Part shown: positions 10,473-18,732 of the stretch, in pieces | Layout: each line of letters begins with the position of its first letter | Numbering within the stretch: the stretch's first letter is position 1 | Source: an uncultured Bacteroidota bacterium | Lineage (GTDB): Bacteria; Bacteroidota; Bacteroidia; Flavobacteriales; Flavobacteriaceae | DNA length: 64,000 nucleotides | Assembly: GCA_902622595.1 (NCBI GenBank) | Contig: CACNQM010000005.1 | Span: 62,001-126,000 of the forward strand | Direction: 5' to 3' | The notes under the pieces: model-generated | Told to the model about the DNA's origin: nothing | What the model saw: the letters and a program-made list of their open reading frames with translations, nothing else | Databases searched by the model: none | Position numbers and translations under genes: made by a program

Positions 10473-11933
10473 TTATTTATTAAAAATTTCTTTAGCTATT
10501 TTTAAATCATCAAAATAGATTCTCTTTTTATTACTAAGCTCTTGATAATCTTCATGACCCTTTCCTGTTATTAAAACTATATCGCCCTCATTACTATTTT
10601 CTTTTGCTTTCCTTATCGCTTTTTTTCTTTCAAGTTCAATTGATATCTTATTGCTATTAAAATTTGATACTCCTTGGACCATATCATTAATTATAGATTT
10701 TGGATCTTCAGATCTAGGGTTATCTGAGGTAAAAATTACTTTTGAACTGAGATCAGATGATATTTTACCCATAATTGGTCTTTTATCTTTGTCTCTGTCA
10801 CCACCACAACCTATTACAGTAATTAAATTTTGATTGGATTTTTTAATATTATTAATAGTCGATATAACATTCTCAATTGCATCAGGAGTATGCGCATAAT
10901 CTATTATGACTGTGACTTTATTATTTGAAAGAAAAGACTGAAGTCTTCCTTTAACACTTTCAAGCTTACTAATACTGGTAAGCAAATTTATTTTGTCAAT
11001 ATTATATAGTTTCCCAATTGAATAAATAGCTAGTATGTTGGATGCATTGAATCTTCCAATTAGTTTGGTCCAAATTTCGCTATTGTCAATACTTAATAAC
11101 ATCCCGTCTAATTGTTGTTCAATAATTTTACACGAAAAATTTGAATTTAGTTTCAGTGAATAAGTATAAATACTGGCTTTGGTATTTTGAACCATATATT
11201 TTGCATTCTTATCGTCGCTATTTATTAATGCGAATGAGCTTTTGCTCAAAGAATCAAAAACTAACTTTTTAGTATCTCTATAATCTTTAAATGAACTATG
11301 ATAATCAAGATGATCATGGGTAAGATTTGTAAAAATCATACCTTTAAAGCTGACACCCTTAACTCTCTTTTGATATATTCCATGTGATGAAACTTCTATA
11401 AAACAAACCTTGATTTGTTTTTTGATCATTTCAGATAAATGAAAGTTAATTGTTATTGGATCAGGTGTAGTATTTTTTGAATTTTCTATATAATTTCCAT
11501 ACTTAATACTGATAGTTGAGATTAATCCTGATTCAAATTTCAATTCATTAAATAAATTGTTTAATAAGGAAGAAATTGTTGTTTTTCCGTTTGTTCCAGT
11601 TACACCAATCAAGTCAATTCTTGAAGATGGATTATCGAAGAAATTTGATGCAATGATTGAAAGTGCCTCTTTTGAACATTTAACACAGATATAAACAACT
11701 CTACTTTTTTTAAAATTGGAAGGTAAATTTTCACAGACAATAACTGAAGCTCCATTATCAGTTGCATCTTTAATATAGTTATGGCCATCAAAATTATGAC
11801 CTTTAATTGCTATAAATAGCGATTGATCTTTAACCTCTCTTGAATCAAAAGTAATTTTCGATACATTTATGTTTGTATCTCCATATACTGAATCAATATT
11901 TACTTTAAATAATATTTCTTTTAACTTTTTCAA
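10473..11933 (-). CDS. murE: UDP-MurNAc-tripeptide synthetase MurE (meso-DAP type)
   Basis: Cytoplasmic ATP-dependent ligase that adds the third stem residue. The ATP loop GTNGKTT is at 113-119 and the DYAHTPDAI stretch at 345-353. DNPRSED at 404-410 is the motif known to select meso-diaminopimelate rather than lysine, so the wall is DAP-type. The start is TTG at 11933 (giving MKKLKEIL); this TTG overlaps the ftsI stop in the sequence TTGA. The length of 486 is normal. Confidence 0.97.
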   Translation of the reverse strand: MKKLKEILFKVNIDSVYGDTNINVSKITFDSREVKDQSLFIAIKGHNFDGHNYIKDATDNGASVIVCENLPSNFKKSRVVYICVKCSKEALSIIASNFFDNPSSRIDLIGVTGTNGKTTISSLLNNLFNELKFESGLISTISIKYGNYIENSKNTTPDPITINFHLSEMIKKQIKVCFIEVSSHGIYQKRVKGVSFKGMIFTNLTHDHLDYHSSFKDYRDTKKLVFDSLSKSSFALINSDDKNAKYMVQNTKASIYTYSLKLNSNFSCKIIEQQLDGMLLSIDNSEIWTKLIGRFNASNILAIYSIGKLYNIDKINLLTSISKLESVKGRLQSFLSNNKVTVIIDYAHTPDAIENVISTINNIKKSNQNLITVIGCGGDRDKDKRPIMGKISSDLSSKVIFTSDNPRSEDPKSIINDMVQGVSNFNSNKISIELERKKAIRKAKENSNEGDIVLITGKGHEDYQELSNKKRIYFDDLKIAKEIFNK

Positions 11934-13717
11934 AATAAAATATCTATATCTTTTCTGCTTATCTGAATTTCTGTTGGTATTCCAGTCATGATTTTTTTTG
12001 CAACATTTTTAAAAACTGGAGCTGCAACTGAATTTCCATAATATCCTTTAGACTTCTTTGGCTTATTAATTACAACAATCGCTGAATATTTTGGTTTATC
12101 TGACGGGAAGTATCCTACAAAACTTGAAACATATTGTGTTTCGTCTAAAGTATAGTCAATTTGACTTGTACCTGTTTTACCAGCAATTTTGATATTTTCA
12201 TCATATATGTTATTTGCAGTTCCCCATGGCTTTTCAACCACATTTTCTAACATCTTTTGAACTGAAATCAAGGTCTCTTCTGAACAAATTGATGACATGA
12301 TTACTTCTCTATCAATTTCATAAATAGGTTTCTCACCAAATGCACCAATACTATTTATAAAGCTTGGCTTAACCATTTCACCATCATTAGCAACTGCATT
12401 GTAAAAAGTTAGTGTTTGTAAGGGTGTCATCATGACTCCATAACCAAATGCCATCCAAGGTAAAGAGATTCCATTCCAGTTATCATCATGTGGATGCGGT
12501 ATAATGGGCTCTCCTTCACCTTTTATGTCAATATTAATTTTTTGGTCAATTTTCATGTTTATTAACCTGTCAACTAGTCTTTCTGGATTATTTTTATAGT
12601 TATCATAGATTAATTTGACCATCCCTGTATTTGAGGAAACTTCAAATGCCTTTGATATAGGGATTTTTCCATATCCCCTCATATTAGAATCTTTTACTTC
12701 ATATTTATTATAAAATTTTAATATTCCGTTACCAGTTTCAACTGAGTCACTTGGACTTACTACCCCATCCTCTAGGGCTGCAATTAAAGTCATTAGCTTA
12801 AATGTTGAACCTGGCTCTTGTGATTCCCATATACCATAATTAATTTTTTCATAATATTTCCCTTCCTCTGTTCTCCCTAAATTTGAAATACCCTTAATTT
12901 TACCAGAGTTGGTTTCCATGAGAATCATTGTTCCATGATCAGCTTCAAATTTTTCTAACTGAGATAATAATTCATGATGCACTATGTCTTGAATTTCAAT
13001 ATCGATAGTTGTATGTACATCATATCCTTGAACAGGTTCTCTTTCAAAATTTGGAGTCATTGGTTTCCATTGCCCATCTGCAATTTTTTGCATTAGCCTT
13101 AAACCACTTTTTCCAGATAAATATTCTGTATATGCACCCTCTAAACCAACTCTCAAATATTTTCCATCTTTATCAATTTTTTCGTATCCAATAGTCCTCT
13201 CAGCTATTTTACCCAAGTGACTCTCTCTAGTATGATTCTCTTTAACAATTAAACCTCCTTTATAAATACCTTTATTAAAAATTGGAAAAGACTTAATTTT
13301 TTCCACATCAGTTATAGATAAATTCTTACCAATGAGCAAGTATCTATTGTTTTTATTTCTAGCATTATCAAGATACTGTCTAAAGTAATTTTGATCTTGT
13401 CCAAAAAAATCAGATAACCTTTCAGTAAGTGAATTAATATCATTGTTGTAAACAAATTTAGATGGTATCTTTGAATCCCATCTTAATTCATATTTTATTA
13501 CAGTTGAGACTAATAAATCTCCATTATCTGAGTATATATTTCCTCTAGGGGATTCAACTTCAATGTTTTTTACTGCTTCAATTGTATTTCTAGTTTTCTC
13601 GTCAACTTCAAAATTTTGTAAGTAAAAAATTTTACCAATTAAGAAAAATGAAAACAATAGAAATAAAAAGAACATAAAGTTCATTCTATTAACAATTCTA
13701 TTGTCTAACTTTTTCAT
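11930..13717 (-). CDS. ftsI: penicillin-binding protein FtsI (PBP3-type transpeptidase)
   Basis: Bitopic inner-membrane class B PBP that cross-links septal peptidoglycan alongside FtsW. A single N-terminal membrane helix (about residues 12-32) is followed by the PBP dimerisation domain (about 50-230) and the transpeptidase domain with STFK (304-307, nucleophile Ser304), SSN (361-363) and KTGT (514-517). The protein ends soon after the transpeptidase domain at residue 595. I see none of the C-terminal PASTA repeats that I recall in many Bacteroidota FtsI proteins. It overlaps murE by 4 bases. Confidence 0.96.
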   Translation of the reverse strand: MKKLDNRIVNRMNFMFFLFLLFSFFLIGKIFYLQNFEVDEKTRNTIEAVKNIEVESPRGNIYSDNGDLLVSTVIKYELRWDSKIPSKFVYNNDINSLTERLSDFFGQDQNYFRQYLDNARNKNNRYLLIGKNLSITDVEKIKSFPIFNKGIYKGGLIVKENHTRESHLGKIAERTIGYEKIDKDGKYLRVGLEGAYTEYLSGKSGLRLMQKIADGQWKPMTPNFEREPVQGYDVHTTIDIEIQDIVHHELLSQLEKFEADHGTMILMETNSGKIKGISNLGRTEEGKYYEKINYGIWESQEPGSTFKLMTLIAALEDGVVSPSDSVETGNGILKFYNKYEVKDSNMRGYGKIPISKAFEVSSNTGMVKLIYDNYKNNPERLVDRLINMKIDQKINIDIKGEGEPIIPHPHDDNWNGISLPWMAFGYGVMMTPLQTLTFYNAVANDGEMVKPSFINSIGAFGEKPIYEIDREVIMSSICSEETLISVQKMLENVVEKPWGTANNIYDENIKIAGKTGTSQIDYTLDETQYVSSFVGYFPSDKPKYSAIVVINKPKKSKGYYGNSVAAPVFKNVAKKIMTGIPTEIQISRKDIDILF

Positions 13718-13718
13718 A

Positions 13719-14027
13719 TTACTCTGTAATAATTATTTTAATAGGTGGATTTTCAGAATTCTTGAACCCATTATCTTTTAATTTTGATGTTATTTTAGAT
13801 TCCATTTTTACATTCATCAAATCAACTTTGGTGGATACTGAAATACTGTTTAAAGTATTTACCTCTTTATTTAGCTTTGTTATTAAAAAAATTTTCTGAT
13901 CAGCACTATGACTACTATATATTGATGACATTAATAGTAATGAAATAAATAGTAACATTTTCCAATTTTTAGAGGAGTCTTTACCAGCCAGAAAATCAAT
14001 GTTTAAAAAGGATAAAAAGTTTCTCAT
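13719..14027 (-). CDS. ftsL: FtsL-like cell division protein
   Basis: Small 102-residue bitopic protein with one membrane helix at about residues 23-41 (WKMLLFISLLLMSSIYS), a short cytoplasmic N-terminus and a periplasmic helix that could form the coiled coil typical of FtsL (about 45-85). In other bacteria FtsL pairs with FtsB and FtsQ and activates FtsW-FtsI. Sequence conservation in this family is very low. The call relies on topology, size and position between rsmH (overlap 4 bases) and ftsI (1-base gap). Confidence 0.8.
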   Translation of the reverse strand: MRNFLSFLNIDFLAGKDSSKNWKMLLFISLLLMSSIYSSHSADQKIFLITKLNKEVNTLNSISVSTKVDLMNVKMESKITSKLKDNGFKNSENPPIKIIITE

Positions 14028-14920
14028 ATTTTTTCAGCAATTCTAAGTTTTGCACTTCTGGATCTATTATTTAATTTAATTTCTTCACTAGAGGGTGTAA
14101 TCATTTTTCCTACTTTTTTAAATATGAAATTCTTATTTCCATATAAGTCAGTTGGTACTTCATCATTATAACCTCCATTTTGAATAAATTTTTTTACAAT
14201 TCTATCCTCTAATGAATGATAAGAAATACAGACTAGTCTCCCTCCTTTTTTTATATATTTCGAGGAATCACTTAACAAAGTTCTTATAACTTCCAGCTCA
14301 TCATTAACTTCTATTCTTATTGACTGAAAGACTTGTGCCAAAAACCTATTCTCATCTTTTGATTTAACTAAAGGAGCCAGAATTTTTTTTAGATCTCCTG
14401 TAGTATCTATAGATTTCTTTGCTCTTTCAAAAATTATTTTTTCAGTTACTTTTTTGTAGTTTTTTAATTCACCAAAATTTTTAAAAATATATTCCAATTG
14501 ATCTTTATCATAATCATTAATTATAATTTTAGCATCAATTTTTTGAGTACTGTTCATCCTCATGTCAAGTTCAGAATTAAACCTAGTTGAGAATCCTCTG
14601 TTCTTATTATTTATTTGATGAGATGATATTCCAAAATCTGCTAGAAGTCCGTCAATTTCTTTTATTTGAAAGTAGTTTAAGAAGTTATTTAAATACTTAA
14701 AGTTTGACTTAACTAGATTTAACCTACTATCATTTGATCTATTTTCAATAGCATCTTGATCTTGATCAAAAGCAATTAATTTACCGTTTGAATTAAGATT
14801 TTTTAATATTTCTTGAGAATGCCCACCACCTCCATAAGTTACGTCAACATAAATTCCACTTGGATTAATATTTAAACCAGATATTGATTCGTAAAGTAGT
14901 ACTGGATTATGGTACATCAT
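14024..14920 (-). CDS. rsmH: 16S rRNA C1402 N4-methyltransferase RsmH
   Basis: SAM-dependent enzyme that methylates N4 of cytosine 1402 in the decoding centre of 16S rRNA (formerly MraW). The SAM-binding DVTYGGGGHS segment is at about residues 27-36, with SYHSLEDR near 235 as the family signature. The length of 298 is normal. Two adjacent ATG codons open the frame (14920 and 14917); the second gives MYHNPVLL, which fits relatives better. The gene overlaps mraZ by 11-14 bases. Confidence 0.96.
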   Translation of the reverse strand: MMYHNPVLLYESISGLNINPSGIYVDVTYGGGGHSQEILKNLNSNGKLIAFDQDQDAIENRSNDSRLNLVKSNFKYLNNFLNYFQIKEIDGLLADFGISSHQINNKNRGFSTRFNSELDMRMNSTQKIDAKIIINDYDKDQLEYIFKNFGELKNYKKVTEKIIFERAKKSIDTTGDLKKILAPLVKSKDENRFLAQVFQSIRIEVNDELEVIRTLLSDSSKYIKKGGRLVCISYHSLEDRIVKKFIQNGGYNDEVPTDLYGNKNFIFKKVGKMITPSSEEIKLNNRSRSAKLRIAEKI

Positions 14921-15374
14921 TATCTATTTTATCGCCCATCACATCTTCTGCAAGATTTCCAAAGTCACCTTTTGCATCATTTATAGCTTCTTCATAAAGG
15001 GCCTTATCCCAAATTTCAAGAATGTTAACAGCTGAGGAAACAACTATATTTTTCGATATTCTGGCATGATTTATTAAGTCTTTTGGAATCAAAATTCTTC
15101 CAGAAATGTCAATATCAATTTGTCTAACTCCAGCTGTAAACCTCCTTATAAAATCAATATTTTTTTTGTTGAACCTATTTAATTTATTTATTCTAAGCAT
15201 TAATTTGTCCCACTCTTTTAATGGATATAATTCTAAACAAGAATTAAAAACAGCTCTTTTAATAACAAACCCATTTTTTAACTTATCAGATAATTGTTTT
15301 TTTAAAGAAACTGGAAGCATAATTCTTCCTTTTTCATCTGCCTTACATTCATATGTCCCAATAAAGTGTTGCAT
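14907..15374 (-). CDS. mraZ: transcriptional regulator MraZ
   Basis: AbrB/SpoVT-fold DNA-binding protein of 155 residues with two MraZ domains in tandem (about 5-80 and 80-140). It forms rings that bind short direct repeats and controls the dcw operon of which it is the first gene. The two repeated cores are visible as GRIMLPVSLK (about 16-25) and GRILIPKDLI (about 92-101). Its own upstream region holds three perfect 10-base repeats matching a MraZ operator, so autoregulation is likely. Confidence 0.95.
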   Translation of the reverse strand: MQHFIGTYECKADEKGRIMLPVSLKKQLSDKLKNGFVIKRAVFNSCLELYPLKEWDKLMLRINKLNRFNKKNIDFIRRFTAGVRQIDIDISGRILIPKDLINHARISKNIVVSSAVNILEIWDKALYEEAINDAKGDFGNLAEDVMGDKIDNDVP

Positions 15375-15391
15375 TAAATAGTTGATTTACT

Positions 15392-15399
15392 CAAATATA
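15392..15399 (-). promoter_or_regulatory. promoter -7 box of the mraZ/dcw operon
   Basis: The minus strand reads TATATTTG, a perfect match to the Bacteroidota -7 consensus TAnnTTTG, ending 17 bases before the mraZ ATG. No clear -33 TTG is visible because the MraZ repeats occupy that region. Confidence 0.65.
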
Positions 15400-15407
15400 A
15401 AATATAT

Positions 15408-15437
15408 TTACCACTTTTTACCACTTTTTACCACTTT
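15408..15437 (-). promoter_or_regulatory. MraZ operator: three 10-base direct repeats
   Basis: Read on the minus strand, AAAGTGGTAA occurs three times in perfect tandem (15437-15428, 15427-15418, 15417-15408). Known MraZ boxes are GTGG/TGGG-type cores repeated about every 10 bp, and AAAGTG-type repeats have been described in mollicutes. The array starts 8 bases upstream of the -7 box and 33 bases upstream of the mraZ start codon, covering the expected -33 region. Confidence 0.85.
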
Positions 15438-15519
15438 GTTGATAAATTATTTTTTTTTGATATATAAACTTGATTAACAGTGAATTAAGATGTAAAAAAA
15501 ATAGGTTATTCTTTATGCA

Positions 15520-15527
15520 TATATTTG
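15520..15527 (+). promoter_or_regulatory. promoter -7 box of the hydrolase-yihA unit
   Basis: TATATTTG, a perfect TAnnTTTG match, ends 17 bases before the ATG of the alpha/beta hydrolase. Together with the mraZ promoter it makes this 170-base gap, the longest in the window, a divergent promoter region. I see no hairpin or other structure in it. Confidence 0.6.
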
Positions 15528-15544
15528 TGGTTTAGATCAGCATC

Positions 15545-16312
15545 ATGGAAGAAAGTTTAATTAAAGAAGGAGGATTTGCGTACATCGAAAAAGGTGAAGG
15601 GAGACCTATAATAATTCTTCACGGACTTATGGGTGGTTTAAGTAATTTTCAAGGTGTTTTTGAATACTTTCCAACAAAAAATTATAAGGTTATTATACCG
15701 GAACTTCCGGTTGATTCAACTCCAATTCTCAAAACAAATGTTGCTACATTTTCAAAATTTATTTTTGATTTTATTGAATTTAAAAAACTTAAGGATATAG
15801 TCCTCTTAGGTAATTCTCTAGGCGGTCATGTTGGCCTACTATTTATAAGAGATTATCCTGAATTAGTTAGTGGACTTATTATAACTGGTAGCTCAGGTCT
15901 ATATGAAAAATCAATGATTGGTGATGGTTATCCAAAGAGAGGTAATTATGAATATATAAAAGCAAAAACCGAAGAGGTTTTTTATGATCCTAAAATTGCT
16001 ACAAAAGAAATAGTTGATGAAGTATTTGCAAGTGTAAATAATAGAGAGAAATTAATAAGAACCTTGTCTTTAGCTAAAAGTGCTATTAGACACAATATGG
16101 CAGATGACCTTCCAAATATGACAACCAAGACTTTAATTATTTGGGGTAAACAAGACACTGTAACACCACCAAATGTTGCAGAGGATTTTAATTCTCTTCT
16201 TCCAAATTCAGATCTACTTTGGATTGATAAATGTGGGCATGCACCAATGATGGAACATCCTAATAATTTTAACGAGTTGATGGAAAAGTGGCTTTCAGAT
16301 AATAACTTCTAA
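15545..16312 (+). CDS. alpha/beta-fold hydrolase
   Basis: Soluble 255-residue alpha/beta hydrolase. The oxyanion-hole HG is at residues 26-27 (LHGLMGG), the nucleophile elbow GNSLGG has Ser91, the acid is probably the Asp in KQDTVTPP (about residue 202), and the catalytic His is in CGHAPMMEHP (about 231). No signal peptide is seen. The exact substrate (ester, amide or C-C bond) cannot be read from the sequence. It is 11 bases upstream of yihA, an arrangement I associate with flavobacteria. Confidence 0.88.
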   Translation: MEESLIKEGGFAYIEKGEGRPIIILHGLMGGLSNFQGVFEYFPTKNYKVIIPELPVDSTPILKTNVATFSKFIFDFIEFKKLKDIVLLGNSLGGHVGLLFIRDYPELVSGLIITGSSGLYEKSMIGDGYPKRGNYEYIKAKTEEVFYDPKIATKEIVDEVFASVNNREKLIRTLSLAKSAIRHNMADDLPNMTTKTLIIWGKQDTVTPPNVAEDFNSLLPNSDLLWIDKCGHAPMMEHPNNFNELMEKWLSDNNF

Positions 16313-16323
16313 AATTTTTAATT

Positions 16324-16926
16324 ATGAAAATAATTAATTCAGTTTTTGAAAAAAGCAGTAAGTCAATTGATCAATGTCCTCAAAGCAAGACACCTGAATA
16401 TGCCCTTATCGGGAGATCAAATGTTGGTAAATCATCACTGATAAACTCTCTTTTGAATAATAAAAAAATTGCTAAAACATCATCAACACCTGGAAAAACT
16501 ATTTTAATAAATCATTTCAAAATAAACGAAAGCTTTTACCTAGTGGATCTACCGGGCTATGGATATGCAAATCTTTCAAAAAAAATTAAAGAAGACATTA
16601 AGAAAACTCATAGAAGTTATTTCAAATTTAGAAAACAACTCTTGTATACTTTCTTACTAATTGATATTAGACATAACTTACAAAAAGTTGACATTGAATT
16701 CATGGAATTTTTAAATGATAATTCATGCCCTTTTGTAATAATTTTTACAAAATCAGATAAATTAAAATCTGACCAGATAGAAAGTCAGATTAATGATTTA
16801 AGAAAACAACTTTCTATTTATTGGGATGAGCTTCCATTATCATATGCAACGTCATCTAAAGATAAATCTGGCATTAATGATATTTTTAACTTTATAGAAG
16901 AGTCTTTGAAAGAATATAAAATTTAA
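16324..16926 (+). CDS. yihA: ribosome biogenesis GTPase YihA/YsxC
   Basis: Essential TRAFAC-class GTPase (EngB family) needed for large-subunit assembly. The motifs seen are G1 GRSNVGKSS (about 31-39), the G2 threonine in SSTPGKT, G3 DLPGYGYAN (about 75-83), G4 TKSDK and the G5-like ATSSKDKSG. The length of 200 is normal. Its stop shares the four bases TTAA with the convergent gldC stop. Confidence 0.95.
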   Translation: MKIINSVFEKSSKSIDQCPQSKTPEYALIGRSNVGKSSLINSLLNNKKIAKTSSTPGKTILINHFKINESFYLVDLPGYGYANLSKKIKEDIKKTHRSYFKFRKQLLYTFLLIDIRHNLQKVDIEFMEFLNDNSCPFVIIFTKSDKLKSDQIESQINDLRKQLSIYWDELPLSYATSSKDKSGINDIFNFIEESLKEYKI

Positions 16927-17249
16927 CCTTTTTCAGAAACCCTTTTTTCAAATTCAATACAAAAGTCATCAACTAAGTTTACAAGATTTTCATCTCCAGT
17001 AGCTTTGGAAATTGAATTTTTCATAGAGACAAAAGTCTGTAACATAAAAGATTTCATTTCATCAATAGGCATTTCTTTAGTCCATAAATCCATTTTTAAA
17101 GTTTCTTTTTTTGCACTATCCCAGAAAGAGAGAAGAATAGCTTTAGACTGCTCATCTTTCATACCACCATCAGGAGCAGACCAGAAAATTTCTTCAGGAA
17201 TATTATTAGAATCTAACCTAACTTTAATTATTATTTCTGTTTCTTTCAT
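16923..17249 (-). CDS. gldC: gliding motility-associated protein GldC
   Basis: Small 108-residue protein of the GldC family. In Flavobacterium johnsoniae GldC supports gliding and is encoded next to gldB. Recognised by the N-terminal strand-rich part, the EIFWSAPDGG and LWTKEMPIDEMK stretches and overall length. It has no signal peptide. gldB is absent here: nadE starts 51 bases away on the other strand and yihA lies on the other side. GldC is kept by many non-gliding flavobacteria, so motility cannot be inferred. Confidence 0.88.
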   Translation of the reverse strand: MKETEIIIKVRLDSNNIPEEIFWSAPDGGMKDEQSKAILLSFWDSAKKETLKMDLWTKEMPIDEMKSFMLQTFVSMKNSISKATGDENLVNLVDDFCIEFEKRVSEKG

Positions 17250-17266
17250 TTAATTTTAATATATAG

Positions 17267-17274
17267 TAGATTTG
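17267..17274 (+). promoter_or_regulatory. promoter -7 box of nadE
   Basis: TAGATTTG matches TAnnTTTG perfectly and ends 26 bases before the nadE ATG. It faces the gldC box at 17277-17284 so that the two form the palindrome TTTGCACAAA. Confidence 0.6.
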
Positions 17275-17276
17275 CA

Positions 17277-17284
17277 CAAATATA
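17277..17284 (-). promoter_or_regulatory. promoter -7 box of gldC
   Basis: The minus strand reads TATATTTG (perfect consensus), ending 27 bases before the gldC ATG. Only two bases separate it from the nadE box, so the two transcription start regions overlap. Confidence 0.6.
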
Positions 17285-17300
17285 TAATTAAATATTATTT

Positions 17301-18083
17301 ATGAAACACCCCAAAAAAGTCTCAAAACATATAATAAATTGGATAAATACATATCTTGAAAATAGTAAAATTAATGGCTTAGTTGTTGGAGTCTCAGGTG
17401 GAGTAGATTCAGCATTAACCTCAACATTATGTGCTGAAACCGGAAAGAAATTAATTTGCATTGAGATGCCAATAAAACAGGAAGATGCTCAAATTTCAAG
17501 AGCAAAAAAACATATTGAATGGTTAAAATCAAAATATTCAAATGTAACTTCTGTTTTAATTAATCTTGACAATACATATAATACTTTTTTAGATTCTTTA
17601 CCTAAAAGTGAGTCTGATAAACATGATCTCAGTCTTGCAAATACAAGATCTAGATTAAGAATGGTAACACTCTATTACTTCGCTGCTCTTAATAATTTCA
17701 TAGTTGCTGGCACAGGTAATAAAGTTGAAGATTTTGGTATAGGTTTTTACACTAAATATGGAGATGGTGGAGTTGATATTAGCCCAATTGCAGATTTACT
17801 AAAGTCTGAGGTCTTTGAACTGGCTAGATATCATAAAATCATTGATGAGATAATATCAGCAAAGCCGACAGATGGTTTATGGAATGATAATAGAACCGAT
17901 GAAGAACAAATTGGAGCAACTTATGATGAGCTAGAAAAGGCGATGATGCAAGAATCAAAATCTGACATAAATCTATCGCAAAGAGAAATAGAAGTAATGG
18001 GCATATATAAATCGTTTAACTCATCTAATAGGCATAAAATGGATCCAATTCCTGTTTGTGCAATTCCAAAAGATTATATATAA
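17301..18083 (+). CDS. nadE: NH3-dependent NAD+ synthetase NadE
   Basis: Last step of NAD synthesis: ATP-dependent amidation of nicotinate adenine dinucleotide. The N-type ATP-pyrophosphatase loop SGGVDSALT is near residues 33-41, and GTGNKVEDFGIGFYTKYGDG near 140-159 is the conserved substrate segment. At 260 residues it lacks the N-terminal glutaminase domain, so it uses free ammonia or an external partner. It is followed by the response regulator with essentially no gap. Confidence 0.95.
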   Translation: MKHPKKVSKHIINWINTYLENSKINGLVVGVSGGVDSALTSTLCAETGKKLICIEMPIKQEDAQISRAKKHIEWLKSKYSNVTSVLINLDNTYNTFLDSLPKSESDKHDLSLANTRSRLRMVTLYYFAALNNFIVAGTGNKVEDFGIGFYTKYGDGGVDISPIADLLKSEVFELARYHKIIDEIISAKPTDGLWNDNRTDEEQIGATYDELEKAMMQESKSDINLSQREIEVMGIYKSFNSSNRHKMDPIPVCAIPKDYI

Positions 18084-18087
18084 TACA

Positions 18088-18732
18088 TTGAAAAAGTTAA
18101 AAATCTTAGTTATAGACTCAAGTCCAATTATATATATTGGACTAAAATCTATTTTTAAAAATTCATTAGTCTTTGAGGTGTCCGATTATCTAGAAACAGC
18201 AGAGAATGTTTATGAAATATTAGATAATGTAGAGATAGATTTAATTATCTCTGACTTAAATTATAGAAAAGGCAGTGTTAGTAATCTATTAAAAAAGTTC
18301 AAAAAAAATAAAACTGAGATTCCAGTTATAATATTTACATCTGAATCTAATGAGAGTAAATCAGTTGATGTTCTTAAATCTGGAGCTTCAGGTTTTATTA
18401 CAAAAAATTTAAAAAAGAAATCGGTTAAAAGTAACATTCAGGATATAGCTTTTTCGATATATGGCAACAATGAAATAAACAAATTCACAAGACTGAAGAA
18501 TAGATTTAATTATGACTATAATACTGAGAAATTAAATAGCTTATCAAAGAGAGAAATTCAAGTATTAAAATTATTCTTTAAAGGCAAAAGAAATATTGAA
18601 ATATCCGAGAAATTAAATATTAATCAAAAAACTGTCAACACCTACATAACAAGAGTAATGAGAAAACTAGAAGTAAATTCTAAAACTGATCTTTATCTTC
18701 TTGCCAAAAAACATATTAAACAACCCTATTAA
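18088..18732 (+). CDS. NarL/LuxR-family response regulator (orphan)
   Basis: Two-domain transcription factor. The N-terminal receiver (about residues 1-120) keeps the phospho-acceptor Asp in IISDLN, the Thr in IIFTSE and the Lys in GFITK; the C-terminal LuxR helix-turn-helix spans about 150-212 (LSKREIQVLKLF...NQKTVNTYI). The acidic pair after strand 1 is reduced to one Asp (VIDSSP), with Ser in place of the second acid. I start it at TTG 18088 (KKLKILVID); a frame from 18058 would overlap nadE by 26 bases. No histidine kinase is nearby. Its 3' end overlaps dnaG by 17 bases, convergently. Confidence 0.87.
   Translation: MKKLKILVIDSSPIIYIGLKSIFKNSLVFEVSDYLETAENVYEILDNVEIDLIISDLNYRKGSVSNLLKKFKKNKTEIPVIIFTSESNESKSVDVLKSGASGFITKNLKKKSVKSNIQDIAFSIYGNNEINKFTRLKNRFNYDYNTEKLNSLSKREIQVLKLFFKGKRNIEISEKLNINQKTVNTYITRVMRKLEVNSKTDLYLLAKKHIKQPY

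Noticed and set aside
18058-18087. Upstream extension of the response regulator into nadE
   Set aside because: The extra ten residues are nadE 3' sequence; the receiver domain begins naturally at TTG 18088.
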